Positions 44,213 through 53,783 are shown, counted from the stretch's first letter. The stretch: DNA of 64,000 nt from an uncultured Gammaproteobacteria bacterium (GCA_913060695.1 CAJXUA010000005.1:62001-126000), one strand, 5' to 3'. Notes: generated from the letters alone by a model not told the origin. Program-made: numbers and translations.

Positions 44213-45163
44213 ATGGCCATATTGAGTAGACAATTTGATTTCATGAGTTTGGCGAAGCCATTTGGCATCGCTTCGATAGCGGCTGTTGTCATCTCCATTG
44301 GCTCATTGTTGATCAACTCCCTTGAATTGGGTTTGGACTTCACCGCTGGGACCTTGGTTGAGGTGGGCTACTCACAACCCGTTGCCGTGGGCGAGGTCAC
44401 TGAGCGTATGCGCGTCGCTGGCTATCCCAATGCGCAGGTGGTGGCCTTTGGTTCCGACCAAGATGTCTTGATTCGTTTGCCTGTCGATGACACTGTCAGT
44501 CAGGAGGAGATGGCGAACTCCTTAGTCTCGCTCGGTGACGATATTCTCGCGGCGCTCGACGATGGCTCGGGCGTAGAGCTTACTATCAACCGACTCGAAT
44601 TCGTGGGGCCTCGCGTTGGTGAAGAGCTCGCCGAGAGTGGCGGTATGGGCTTATTAGTGGCCTTGGGTATCGTGATGATTTACGTCGCGATCCGTTTCCA
44701 ATCTAAGTTCGCAATTGCGGCAGTTATCGCGCTATTCCACGACGTTATCATTACACTAGGAATATTCTCGCTGTTCGGTTTGCAATTCGACCTCACGGTG
44801 CTTGCCGCCTTGCTCGCGATTATCGGTTACTCGATCAACGATACCATCGTGGTGTTTGACCGTATACGCGAAAACTTCCGCATCATGCGCAAGGGTACGC
44901 CCTATGAAATGATTAACGTGTCACTAAACCAGACTCTTAGTCGTACGATTATCACGGCGATGACTACCCAATTAGTGGTGTGTGCGATGCTGTTTCTGGG
45001 GGGTGAGTCGATTCAGGGCTTCGCGATCGCTCTGACCCTAGGTATTCTGATTGGTACTTATTCTTCGGTGTATATCGCCTCTAGCTTGTTGCTGTATTTG
45101 AATGTCAGCAAAGAAGACTTGATGGTGCCAATCAAAGACAACTCGCAAGACTCAACTCCATAG
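44213..45163 (+). CDS. secF: Protein translocase subunit SecF
   Basis: The partner of SecD. ATG 44213, seven bases after GGAG, gives 316 residues; an upstream GTG at 44198 is in frame but less likely. Six transmembrane helices are visible. Family motifs: GLDFTAGTLVEV near the first periplasmic domain, and AIIGYSINDTIVVFDRIREN with the conserved Asp around residue 215, then TLSRTIITAMTT. Its stop codon lies inside a hairpin shared with the convergent decarboxylase gene. Confidence 0.97.
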   Translation: MAILSRQFDFMSLAKPFGIASIAAVVISIGSLLINSLELGLDFTAGTLVEVGYSQPVAVGEVTERMRVAGYPNAQVVAFGSDQDVLIRLPVDDTVSQEEMANSLVSLGDDILAALDDGSGVELTINRLEFVGPRVGEELAESGGMGLLVALGIVMIYVAIRFQSKFAIAAVIALFHDVIITLGIFSLFGLQFDLTVLAALLAIIGYSINDTIVVFDRIRENFRIMRKGTPYEMINVSLNQTLSRTIITAMTTQLVVCAMLFLGGESIQGFAIALTLGILIGTYSSVYIASSLLLYLNVSKEDLMVPIKDNSQDSTP

Positions 45164-45184
45164 CGGCTCAACGCTAGCCGCTAT
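45160..45184. terminator. Bidirectional hairpin covering two stop codons
   Basis: ATAGCGGCT and AGCCGCTAT form a perfect 9-bp stem with a 7-nt loop. The left arm contains the secF stop (TAG) and the right arm contains the stop of the convergent decarboxylase gene. There is no U-tract on either side, so it may act mainly to block read-through or protect 3' ends. Confidence 0.6.
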
Positions 45185-46821
45185 TCCCCCTGCAAAGAGG
45201 AGAGTGATCGAATCTCCTCTTGCACCGCTGGATCCTTCACAATCCTACGCTGTTCTTCTAATACATTCTGCAAAATAGCCATTGTGGTCAGAGGGTTAGC
45301 TAGTACTACGCGAAACACCACTACTGGGTCGCGGTCATAGCGCTGGGGGTTGAGTTGTGTGCGTGACACGAAGGACAGGCCCAGTGCGCGCTGCGTCTTC
45401 TGAATTAGCCGAGTGATCCGATTCAGGATCATATTGCTGGCACTGCGCTGTGCGCTATCGTTGCTCGCTAGCAAGGCTTTGGCCGCCTCCGGCAGATAGC
45501 GGTAGGTTAAAATATTGAGTTCGGGCTCGCTTATTAGTTCGAAATCGCTCGATGCCTTAATGATCTCGGCGAAGGCTTTAGCCTTCGCAATGCCCTCGTC
45601 GATAAGCAATTCATAGCCGCTACGGGCAATAATGTGCAGACCTGCGTGCACAAGAACTGCCATGCCCGGACGGGAACCCTCAACACTATGGCTGCCTAAA
45701 TCTTTCGAGCCCTTGCGAATGATGTATTCGGCGTGATGCTCTACGCTGGCCAGCGTCTCCGGTCGCTTAAACACGCAGAGACCGGCACCCATTGGCACGT
45801 AAAGTTGTTTGTGTGCATCGATGGTCACCGAGTCTGCCCGCTCTATGCCGGCGAGTAATCGTCGATGCGTGCGCGAGAAGAGAGTTGGTCCGCCCCAGGC
45901 TGAATCCACATGAAAATGAATGCCTCGCTCTTGGGCGATGTCCGCTATCGCATTGAGTGGGTCTATGCTGCCTGTCTCCGAGGAACCTGCAACGCCCACT
46001 ATCGCCATGACCTTAGTTCCTGCGCGGCGCAAATCATCGCAGCGCTGTGCGAGTAGGTCGGGGCGGATGCGATTGTTTGCGTCAGTCTCGATCGCGACGA
46101 GGTTGCGGCGACCGATGCCGAGTATGTCCGCCGCCTTGCCAAGAGAGTAGTGGCCACGCTCGGAGACGAGGACCGCTAGGGCGCGATAGTCGTAGTGTTG
46201 CAGACCAGCGGCGAGCCCCTCCTGCGCGATACCAGCGAAGTCCTTACTGGCGGGCAGCACTGCGTTGCGGGCCGCCCATAGGGCCGTCAGGTTAGCGATG
46301 GTGCCGCCAGAGCAGAAGCTGCCTATAGCATGAGCGGGGTCATGCATCCATTTTCCATAAAAGTCGCTGTCTCGCTCGTATATCAAGTGGTGAATCATGC
46401 CAATGACTTGACGCTCGAGCGGCGTAAACGCCTTTGAGGTTTCCACTTTAACGAGGTTCTGATTGAGCGCCGTCATGATGCGCGAGAGCGGCAGCATGAA
46501 ATACGGGAGTGCCGAGGCCATATGTCCCACGAAGCTAGGGGAGGCGATATGCACAGACTGCGCAACTACTTTGTCGAGCACGAAGTCGATTTGGTCCGAC
46601 ACGAAGCTGGGCTGCTGAGGGATAAAGGGGTTCGAGAAGTCCTTCTCAATAAGATCTAGGTCGCGCTCAGCCGCGACAATATGCTCTTGGAGAAAGCCCG
46701 CAAGGTTCTGGGAGATCGATATATCTATCTTGCCCAGAGTCGAGTCTGGCGCTTCTGGGACAGTGAATATACGGTAGAGGCTGTCCAGGCTAGCCTGCGC
46801 CTGCTTCTTTATCTCGGTCAT
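45181..46821 (-). CDS. panP: PLP-dependent aspartate 1-decarboxylase (PanP type)
   Basis: PanP decarboxylates aspartate to beta-alanine for pantothenate and CoA synthesis in gammaproteobacteria that lack PanD. The ATG at 46821 gives 546 residues (a TTG two codons upstream is also possible), the length typical of this subgroup of group II decarboxylases. The PLP-binding features are HVDSAWGGP and the lysine in TIDAHKQLYVPMGAG. The N-terminal region, with SPSFVGHMASALPYF and LNQNLVKVETSKAFTPLE, matches PanP rather than plain glutamate decarboxylase. Related tyrosine or glutamate decarboxylases are the alternative. It is monocistronic and convergent with secF. Confidence 0.8.
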   Translation of the reverse strand: MTEIKKQAQASLDSLYRIFTVPEAPDSTLGKIDISISQNLAGFLQEHIVAAERDLDLIEKDFSNPFIPQQPSFVSDQIDFVLDKVVAQSVHIASPSFVGHMASALPYFMLPLSRIMTALNQNLVKVETSKAFTPLERQVIGMIHHLIYERDSDFYGKWMHDPAHAIGSFCSGGTIANLTALWAARNAVLPASKDFAGIAQEGLAAGLQHYDYRALAVLVSERGHYSLGKAADILGIGRRNLVAIETDANNRIRPDLLAQRCDDLRRAGTKVMAIVGVAGSSETGSIDPLNAIADIAQERGIHFHVDSAWGGPTLFSRTHRRLLAGIERADSVTIDAHKQLYVPMGAGLCVFKRPETLASVEHHAEYIIRKGSKDLGSHSVEGSRPGMAVLVHAGLHIIARSGYELLIDEGIAKAKAFAEIIKASSDFELISEPELNILTYRYLPEAAKALLASNDSAQRSASNMILNRITRLIQKTQRALGLSFVSRTQLNPQRYDRDPVVVFRVVLANPLTTMAILQNVLEEQRRIVKDPAVQEEIRSLSSLQGE

Positions 46822-47008
46822 CGTCAACGCTTATCCGGGCAAGGGGGACGCAGTATAGAGCAATTGTTAAATCAATAAAATCCACCTATTTTAGGCACGG
46901 TTTAGTCCTTTCACAAACGCGGTTCCTCCTTTAGTATAGGCCGCACAATTGCAGGAATTTATTGTCATAAATCGGGTCCAATTTGCAAACCATCATGAAA
47001 ACCATCTT

Positions 47009-49231
47009 ATGAGTCTTGTGTCTCTACAGAGTCTGCGAAAGTGCGCGTTGCTAGTTGTGGTAAGCCTTATGGCCACCTTAACCGCTCAGGCGCAAGAGCT
47101 GTTGCCGCGTCCCGCAGCCTTAGAGCCAGCAATCAAGTTCTGGACTCGCGTGTACACCGAGGTAGATACCGAGAGTGGGTTTTTGCACGATTCGAATAAC
47201 CTCGCCATCGTCTACCAGCGTGTGGATTATGATCGCCCCGAGATCGAGCGCCAGCGCACACGGATCCAGAATGCCCTAAAAGTGCTTGCTAGCGGTAAGC
47301 GCAGCGGGCTTAGTGACCTCGAGCAGCAAGTGCTATCCCTCTGGCCGAACTCGGTCAGTAACGATACCTTGTCGACCGCGGCCAATAATGTACGCTTCCA
47401 GTTGGGTCAATCCGATCGTTTTGTAGAAGGTTTGATTCGCTCCGGAGCTTATCGTAGCCACATCGACAGTGTCGTGCGTGCTAAGAATCTGCCAATAGAA
47501 CTCGGGGCATTGCCCCATGTTGAGTCCTCTTTCCACCCAGGTGCTTATTCGAGCGTGGCCGCTGCCGGTATGTGGCAGTTCATGCGCGCCACAGGGCAAC
47601 GTTTCATGCGCATTGACCACATCGTGGACGAGCGTATGGACCCCTATACAGCTACCTATGCGGCAATGAGCTTGTTGGAGTATAACTACCGCATCCTCGG
47701 CACTTGGCCCTTGGCTCTAACAGCCTATAACCATGGCACGGGGGGCATGAGTCGAGCGGTGCGCGACACTGGCAGCAATAAGATCGACGACATCATCGCC
47801 AACTACAAAGGACCGAGTTTTGGCTTCGCCTCGCGTAATTTCTACCCGCAATTTCTCGCAGTTCTCGACGTAGAGCGTCAAGCGCAGACACTGTTCGGTG
47901 TGTTGCAATTAGACGCTAGCCCGCAGTACGAAGAATTCGAGATGGATTCCTTCGTTGAGGCACAAACTCTAGCAGATGCGCTCGGCGTAACACTCGAACA
48001 TCTGCGCTTCGACAATCCTGCGTTGCGTCCAGTGGTGTGGGAGGGTGGCAAGCGTATTCCCAAGGGCTTTGTGGTCAAGGTACAAAAAGAGCAGCTGCGC
48101 GGGCCTATCGATAACTTGTTAGCCAGAGTTCCTAATAACGAACGCTTCCCTATACAGACACCTGATATAGCCTATGTAATCCAGAAGGGCGATAGCCTGT
48201 CGGCCATCGCGAGGCGCTTCAAGACCTCGGTAGCGCAATTGACCTCACTCAATCAGATCAGCAACAGCCACCGTATCTCCATCGGCCAGCGCTTACTCCT
48301 CCCCCAAGACACGGAGGCGACTACTGGGCAGACCTCGGCACAGATAGCCGCATCTGCACCCGCGAGCAGTGCACCCACGCGCAGCAATGAAGACAGTTAC
48401 TCCGTACGCCGTGGCGATACGCTCTCTTCGATAGCTAAACGCTTCGATGTGAGTGAGCTAAGTTTATTGCAGGCGAATAATATCGATCATCCGGACCGCA
48501 TCTATCCGGGGCAGGAATTGCAATTACCGGGTCAGTCTCCCAGTACGGCGCAACCCGTGGTCTATGTGAGTTCACCAGAGCCCGTGGTGAAGCCTGCACA
48601 AGTATCCGAGCCCGAGCCAGTTGAGATAGCGATGATCGAAGAGTTGATGCCGCCTCTGAATGCTGACGAAGCGGCTCTAGAGGGGGGCGATGAGGCAGGA
48701 GACGAGGCCTTGGCGCTCAGCTTCGAGGACACGCGCAGCATAGAGCAGCGCAATGAACAGCTACTCAATGATCTAGCCGCAGATCCATCGGACTACGGTG
48801 TTGCTGAGAATAATACAATCGAGATCCAGGCGTCAGAGACACTAGGTCATTATGCGGAATGGCTGGGCCTTGTAAGTGCCGATATACGTCGGTTAAACAA
48901 GATGCCTAACTCGCAACCTGTCGTTATAGGGCGACGTCTACAGTTGGATTTCTCCAAGGTAAGCTCTGCAGAGTTCGAGCTGAAGCGTCGTCAATATCAT
49001 CTTGAAGAGCAGCAGGAATTTTTCCGCCAATACCGCATCGAGAATGTCGATGAGTATAAAGTCGCTAAGAACGACAATATTGCCAATTTGGCGCGGCGCA
49101 AGTATTCGGTGCCAATGTGGTTGTTACAGCAATACAACCCAGAGCTAAATTTTAGGCAAGTCCAGATAGGCCAAACTGTTGTGTTTCCAGTGCTCGCGCC
49201 GGTGCAGGCGCAGAGCAACAGTGGCGCCTGA
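47009..49231 (+). CDS. mltD: MltD-type lytic transglycosylase with LysM repeats
   Basis: A secreted peptidoglycan lytic transglycosylase of 740 residues from ATG 47009; a longer frame starts at 46949. Signal peptide: basic RKCALLVVV then SLMATLTAQAQE. The SLT domain, about 155-290, has the catalytic Glu172 in HVESSFHPGAYSSVAAAG and GMWQFM, then LTAYNHGTGGM. LysM-type peptidoglycan-binding repeats follow: two clear ones (about 390-435 and 465-510) and two weaker ones toward the C-terminus (about 605-650 and 690-735). An acidic linker lies between the second and third. The lipobox of E. coli MltD is not evident. It is convergent with an MltB-type enzyme, one base between stops. Confidence 0.9.
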   Translation: MSLVSLQSLRKCALLVVVSLMATLTAQAQELLPRPAALEPAIKFWTRVYTEVDTESGFLHDSNNLAIVYQRVDYDRPEIERQRTRIQNALKVLASGKRSGLSDLEQQVLSLWPNSVSNDTLSTAANNVRFQLGQSDRFVEGLIRSGAYRSHIDSVVRAKNLPIELGALPHVESSFHPGAYSSVAAAGMWQFMRATGQRFMRIDHIVDERMDPYTATYAAMSLLEYNYRILGTWPLALTAYNHGTGGMSRAVRDTGSNKIDDIIANYKGPSFGFASRNFYPQFLAVLDVERQAQTLFGVLQLDASPQYEEFEMDSFVEAQTLADALGVTLEHLRFDNPALRPVVWEGGKRIPKGFVVKVQKEQLRGPIDNLLARVPNNERFPIQTPDIAYVIQKGDSLSAIARRFKTSVAQLTSLNQISNSHRISIGQRLLLPQDTEATTGQTSAQIAASAPASSAPTRSNEDSYSVRRGDTLSSIAKRFDVSELSLLQANNIDHPDRIYPGQELQLPGQSPSTAQPVVYVSSPEPVVKPAQVSEPEPVEIAMIEELMPPLNADEAALEGGDEAGDEALALSFEDTRSIEQRNEQLLNDLAADPSDYGVAENNTIEIQASETLGHYAEWLGLVSADIRRLNKMPNSQPVVIGRRLQLDFSKVSSAEFELKRRQYHLEEQQEFFRQYRIENVDEYKVAKNDNIANLARRKYSVPMWLLQQYNPELNFRQVQIGQTVVFPVLAPVQAQSNSGA

Positions 49232-49232
49232 T

Positions 49233-50279
49233 TCAGTCGCGAATATTCGCAATCTCATCTGATAAAAGACTAACCCCGAGTGCATACTTGAACGAGGGGT
49301 TGTAGCGTAATAGCGAACAGAAATTGCGATAGACAAGATAGCCTTTGTCGTCGCCTTCATCCCCGATAATGAGAGCAGCTGCAAGTGGGCGGGTTGGCAG
49401 ATCGCTGCCATCGGCCTTGCGTACGCCTAACTCTTGCCAGTCATTGAGGTCTCGCCACACACCCATGGTAGTATAACGTCGGCAGGTAGCATCGGGTGAA
49501 AGCCCTGTGTTCTGTGGGGCTGGCAGGGATTGTTCGCCGCCCGGTGGCAGGCTTACGACTCTGCCCCATGTCTGGTTGTCTTGCCAGCCAGTAGATTTCA
49601 AATAGTTTGCAACGGAACCAATGACATCAGGCCCCATCGTCCAGAGGTCACGCTTGCCGTCACCATCTTGATCGACAGCGAGACGCAAATAACTCCCCGG
49701 CATGAATTGCGGAGCACCGAGGGCGCCTGCCCATGAGCTCTTCATTTCCTCAGGGCTGGCGTAGCCCTTGTCCACTATCTCAAATGCAGCAAATAGCTCG
49801 CTGCGAAATTGGTCGCCGCGGCGTGAGTCGAAGGCTAGTGTTGCGATTACATTGAACAGCGGCTCGGTGATTGGGAAGGTGCCGTAATTACTCTCCATAC
49901 CGAGAATCGCTGCCACAAAGCGCGGCTGCACATTGTAGGCTTGGGCGGCGCTATTGATCATGTCGCCGCGCGTGGCGAGTAATTCTTGGCCCATCTCGAT
50001 ACGGCGATCACTCACTCGGTCTAAGTAACTGGCATAGGTCTGTACGAACTCCGCTTGATTGCGGTCGGCCTCGATAACACGGCGTTGCTGCTCGATGGTT
50101 GGGATAACGGCGTCCAATGTGGCGGCGCTTATGCCGCGGCCTAGAGCCTCTGTGCGGAACTCAGTTAGCCAGGTCTGAAACGCGGCATCGCTTGTATCTT
50201 GGCTCGGCTCTTCTTGGGCGTAAGTAATCGCAGCGGCAAGTGTGCTCAGTGCGAAGATGGTATTGCGGATAACTTTCAT
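49233..50279 (-). CDS. MltB-family lytic murein transglycosylase
   Basis: A 348-residue periplasmic enzyme cleaving glycan strands of peptidoglycan with 1,6-anhydro ring formation. The signal peptide ends near AAITYAQ. The catalytic Glu is in GMESNYGTF at about residue 130, followed by the family segments WAGALGAPQFMPGSYLRLAVD and VDQDGDGKRDLW with its metal-like loop, and GSVANYLKSTGW. No lipobox cysteine, so it is probably soluble, closer to SltB/MltB paralogues than to lipoprotein MltB itself. It lies back to back with the MltD gene, which may allow antisense coupling of the two hydrolases. Confidence 0.9.
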   Translation of the reverse strand: MKVIRNTIFALSTLAAAITYAQEEPSQDTSDAAFQTWLTEFRTEALGRGISAATLDAVIPTIEQQRRVIEADRNQAEFVQTYASYLDRVSDRRIEMGQELLATRGDMINSAAQAYNVQPRFVAAILGMESNYGTFPITEPLFNVIATLAFDSRRGDQFRSELFAAFEIVDKGYASPEEMKSSWAGALGAPQFMPGSYLRLAVDQDGDGKRDLWTMGPDVIGSVANYLKSTGWQDNQTWGRVVSLPPGGEQSLPAPQNTGLSPDATCRRYTTMGVWRDLNDWQELGVRKADGSDLPTRPLAAALIIGDEGDDKGYLVYRNFCSLLRYNPSFKYALGVSLLSDEIANIRD

Positions 50280-50399
50280 GCGAACTCCATGGTCTTAATT
50301 TCTGGCTTTGCCACCCAATTTCTTGGCGAGACTTTAGCCTCGATAGGAATGACAGTACAAGCCTTTTTTCCCTATTCAAGGCTAGCTAGCCACACACCG

Positions 50400-51530
50400 C
50401 TATTTTACTAAGACTGATTCGAAAAGCCTTTGGTATTCACCCTGCAGCCTGCTTTGCCGAAATTGATCTAGCAATGGGCTGGGCAGAGTTTGGCCGGCGC
50501 GTTTGAGCATTGTCCAATGTTGCAGAGTGTTCGCAGCACTATTGCTGCTTTCCTGCAAATCTGCGGAATCCGCGAAGAGGCACTCGTGCGACAGGTATTC
50601 TGGATAGACTAGGCGTCGTGGCGCCAGTGGCGCGCAACCTAATGCGCAGCCCTCCAATATAGAGAGGCCTTGGAAATCGTGAGCGGCAGTGCTAAGTACG
50701 ACATCGGCGTCGCGCAGACATTGGAGGTAGTCTTCCTGCTGCTCTAGGAAACCGCAGCGCCCTGCGGCTATTCCCGTATTGGCGTAGTAGGTATCAAGAA
50801 GTTGCTGTATCTGCGCAAACTCCGCTGGCGCCACTCGAAAGCGTTGACCCAATAAATGCAGGCGGAAGGGCAGCTGGCGAGCGATTAGTTGCTCGACGAT
50901 CGCCAGCAAAAGCTGCGGCCCCTTGTCATACTCCCAGCGGTGGTTCCAGACAATCTCGAGGATATCGCTGTCGTGCCGTTTAGGTGCATCATCGAACAAG
51001 TCATCGCTGAGCGGCACTGGAATGATGCTGGCCTGTTCTATGCAGCGCAATAGTCCCTCAGGCACGTGGTCTGGCAGCTTCTTAAGCAAGGCGGTGGCGC
51101 CGTCCAAGAAGCTACTGCGATTATATTCGCTATTGAATACCACTGCGTCGGCGCATAGCGCGGTGTAGAGACTAAGGATCTGCGGCTCCACCATGTTCAC
51201 TGGCCGTGCCAGTGGGTCAGGGTTACTCGGGTAGGCAAACTGATTCTCATGGAAGTAGACGATGCTGGGGATGCTACAGATTTGGGGAACGAAGCCACGT
51301 AGTGCCGATAGGTCGGTCATAGAGGTGCTGAGCAATAGATCGTAGTTGTCAGTCAGCACATCGCGATGGTTAAATGCCCAGCTCAAGCTGTTACCGCGAA
51401 CGCGCCAAGGGAAGTGGCGCGCTGGCAAGAGCAGTTCGACCCACTCGATATTCGGAAACATTGTTTTGAGATTTTTGCGCCAGACGCCATGGCTTTGCGC
51501 GTCATACGCCGATAGTAACAATGCTTTCAT
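50400..51530 (-). CDS. Glycosyltransferase of the tRNA-queuosine mannosyltransferase family (DUF3524)
   Basis: A 376-residue cytoplasmic GT4-like enzyme starting at ATG 51530. The N-terminal DUF3524 signature is direct: LLLSAYDAQSHGVWR, LPARHFPWRVRG and SWAF, then LSTSMTDLSALRG and YFHENQFAYP. The C-terminal Rossmann half has EIVWNHRWEYDKGP and the EGCALGCAPLAP segment that binds the nucleotide sugar. The human homologue GTDC1 adds mannose to queuosine-34 of tRNA-Asp. By family the bacterial protein probably glycosylates queuosine too. Tgt is encoded 9 kb away, so the acceptor should exist. It is divergent from the AMP ligase with 12-24 bp between starts. Confidence 0.85.
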   Translation of the reverse strand: MKALLLSAYDAQSHGVWRKNLKTMFPNIEWVELLLPARHFPWRVRGNSLSWAFNHRDVLTDNYDLLLSTSMTDLSALRGFVPQICSIPSIVYFHENQFAYPSNPDPLARPVNMVEPQILSLYTALCADAVVFNSEYNRSSFLDGATALLKKLPDHVPEGLLRCIEQASIIPVPLSDDLFDDAPKRHDSDILEIVWNHRWEYDKGPQLLLAIVEQLIARQLPFRLHLLGQRFRVAPAEFAQIQQLLDTYYANTGIAAGRCGFLEQQEDYLQCLRDADVVLSTAAHDFQGLSILEGCALGCAPLAPRRLVYPEYLSHECLFADSADLQESSNSAANTLQHWTMLKRAGQTLPSPLLDQFRQSRLQGEYQRLFESVLVK

Positions 51531-51554
51531 AATGGATGATTCATGCAGGAAAAA

Positions 51555-53132
51555 ATGCAATCTAGCGATCTCGCCATGCTCGGTCAATCAGTAGAGCAGT
51601 TACTGCAAGACTTACCGGAGCGAATCAGCGGTCCTTTGCGTCGTGCGCAGGAGGAACGCCCAAGCGCCCCGGCGCTTAGCGATCATTTAGGCACGCAGTG
51701 TAGCTTCGCCGAATTGGCACAGCGAGTGGATGCCTGCAAAGACCTCTTGAGAGAGCAGGGTGTAGGGGCTGGCGATCGTGTCTTATTAATCAATGAGAAC
51801 TGTGTAGCGGTCCTAGTGTGGATTTTAGCGCTTAGCGAGATCGATGCCGTGAGCGTGGTAATCAATGCGCGCCTAGCGCAGCCCGAGATCAAAAGGATCC
51901 TAGAGCACTGCGAACCGCGCTTGACAGTATGTTTCCTAGACTCTAGCGCCGCACAGGCGCACTGGGCTAGATTGCGTGAGCAGGGAGAGCATTCTGAAGT
52001 CACGCAATTTACGGCCCCGCTAGGCTTGCTGCAGGGCGGCCCAAGCGCACCACTCGACGAGGCGGATCTTCCTGTGTCCGAACGAGTGTGCGTGATGATC
52101 TATACCACCGGCACTACAGGAGACCCCAAGGGCGTAATGCTGAGTCATCGTAATATGCTCTTCGTCGCGGCAGTGACCAGTGTATTGCGCGGTATGACAA
52201 AGGAGGATCGGATTTACTGTGTGCTGCCGATCTCCCATATTTTCGGACTCTCCGCTGTGTTCCTCGCAACGCTCTATCTGGGGGCAGAGCTAGTGCTCGC
52301 CGACCGCTTCGACGCCGAGAGTAGCCTGCGCACATTACGCGAGAGACGCGTCACCGGCATGATGGGTGTGCCCACTATGTTCGCAAGAATTATCGAGTAT
52401 GCCCGTGCCAATGATCTTGGCAGTGACGACATGCCACACCTGCGTTTCCTCTATTCCGGCGGCTCACCCTTAGACCCCACTATTAAGCGTGACACGGAAC
52501 AATTACTAGGAGTTACGTTGCTCAATGCCTATGGCATGACCGAAAGCGGACCCACTATCTGCCAAGTGCGCTGGAATGAGAAATTGGACAATTGCAGCGT
52601 TGGTAGGCCGCTGCCGGGAATGACGCTTAGGGTGCTAGATGGCAATGGCAAGCAAGTCCCATTGGGTGAGGTCGGTGAGCTCCATGTGCGCGGCCCGAAT
52701 GTAATGCGCGGCTATTATAAGAATCCAGAGGCTACCGCGGCTGTAATCGACGACGAGGGCTTTCTGAACACCGGCGATTTGGTGCGCTTAGATGAGGCTG
52801 GCAATGTCCACATAGCCGGGCGGAGCAAGGAGTTGATCATTCACTCCGGCTTCAATGTCTATCCGCCAGAAGTGGAGGCTGCAATCGCTAAGCATCCCGA
52901 TGTAGTGCTCTGTGCTGTCGTTGGGGAAGCCATAGACGGCAACGAACACGTGATCGCTTATGTGCAGCGCAAGGCGAACAGTGCGCTGACGGAGAGTGTG
53001 TTGCACGCGTTCCTCAAGCCGAGCCTATCGCCCTATAAGCGGCCGGCAACTATCATTTTCTTGCCGCAATTACCGACCGCACCGTCGGGTAAGGTGCTCA
53101 AACATCAGTTACGAGGAGTTCGTAACGCATAA
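51555..53132 (+). CDS. AMP-dependent synthetase/acyl-CoA ligase
   Basis: An adenylate-forming ligase of about 525 residues. The start at 51555 follows AGGA by four bases; 51543 is also in frame. ANL motifs: IYTTGTTGDPKGVMLSH (P-loop), NAYGMTESGP, the FLNTGDLVRLD hinge with its ribose-binding Asp and KELIIHSGFNVYP, and the catalytic lysine in APSGKVLKHQL. The substrate is not specified by sequence; medium- or long-chain acids are usual. It may be co-transcribed with the following GST-like gene, 27 bp downstream. It is distinct from the other acyl-CoA ligase at 23882. Confidence 0.9.
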   Translation: MQSSDLAMLGQSVEQLLQDLPERISGPLRRAQEERPSAPALSDHLGTQCSFAELAQRVDACKDLLREQGVGAGDRVLLINENCVAVLVWILALSEIDAVSVVINARLAQPEIKRILEHCEPRLTVCFLDSSAAQAHWARLREQGEHSEVTQFTAPLGLLQGGPSAPLDEADLPVSERVCVMIYTTGTTGDPKGVMLSHRNMLFVAAVTSVLRGMTKEDRIYCVLPISHIFGLSAVFLATLYLGAELVLADRFDAESSLRTLRERRVTGMMGVPTMFARIIEYARANDLGSDDMPHLRFLYSGGSPLDPTIKRDTEQLLGVTLLNAYGMTESGPTICQVRWNEKLDNCSVGRPLPGMTLRVLDGNGKQVPLGEVGELHVRGPNVMRGYYKNPEATAAVIDDEGFLNTGDLVRLDEAGNVHIAGRSKELIIHSGFNVYPPEVEAAIAKHPDVVLCAVVGEAIDGNEHVIAYVQRKANSALTESVLHAFLKPSLSPYKRPATIIFLPQLPTAPSGKVLKHQLRGVRNA

Positions 53133-53159
53133 ACCGTTTTTCACAAGGGGGGAAAAATC

Positions 53160-53783
53160 ATGAAGCTACACGGCTTTCCGATAAGTAATTACTACAATAT
53201 GGTGAAGATGGTGCTGCTAGAGAAGGGCATGGACTTCGAGGAAGTTGTGACCAAGCCTTCTCAAGAGCCCGACTATCTGACGATAAGCCCAATGGGCAAA
53301 GTGCCGTGCCTAGAGACCGAGAAGGGCTTTCTTACCGAGACCAGCGTGATTATCGATTACCTTGAGGAGCTAGGCATTGGCCCCTCGTTTTATCCCTCCG
53401 ATGCCTTCGAGCGCGCTAAGGTACGCGAGTTCATGCGTTATCTGGAGCTCTACGTCGAATTGCCGGCGCGTCGACTTTACGGCGATGCCTTCTTTAACCG
53501 CCCAGCCAACGACGAGCTAAAACAGGAGGTCCGCAAGAGTTTGGAGCGTGGCTTCAAGGCAATCGACGCGATTCTTCAAGAGGGACCTTATGTGTGTGGG
53601 GCGCAGCTCACCTATGCGGACATCTACTATTATTTCACCATGAGCGTCGTCGCCCGGCTTACCAAGATATCGCTAGCATGGGATAGCTACAACGAGCTGC
53701 CTGGGCTGCGCACCCGCATGGAATTGTTGGCGCAGCGCGACTCGATTGTACGCATCCACGCCGATCAGCGCGCCGCGAGCTGA
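53160..53783 (+). CDS. Glutathione S-transferase family protein
   Basis: A 207-residue cytoplasmic protein. The N-terminal thioredoxin-like half begins MKLHGFPISNYYNMVKMVLL and contains the cis-proline GKVPCLETEKG and the glutathione-binding TETSVIIDYLEE. The helical C-terminal half follows (about 88-205). No cysteine sits at the usual catalytic spot; a Ser/Asn/Tyr near residues 9-12 could serve. Strong ribosome-binding site AAGGGGGG. Its place behind an acyl-CoA ligase hints at a detoxification or isomerase role, unproven. Confidence 0.88.
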   Translation: MKLHGFPISNYYNMVKMVLLEKGMDFEEVVTKPSQEPDYLTISPMGKVPCLETEKGFLTETSVIIDYLEELGIGPSFYPSDAFERAKVREFMRYLELYVELPARRLYGDAFFNRPANDELKQEVRKSLERGFKAIDAILQEGPYVCGAQLTYADIYYYFTMSVVARLTKISLAWDSYNELPGLRTRMELLAQRDSIVRIHADQRAAS

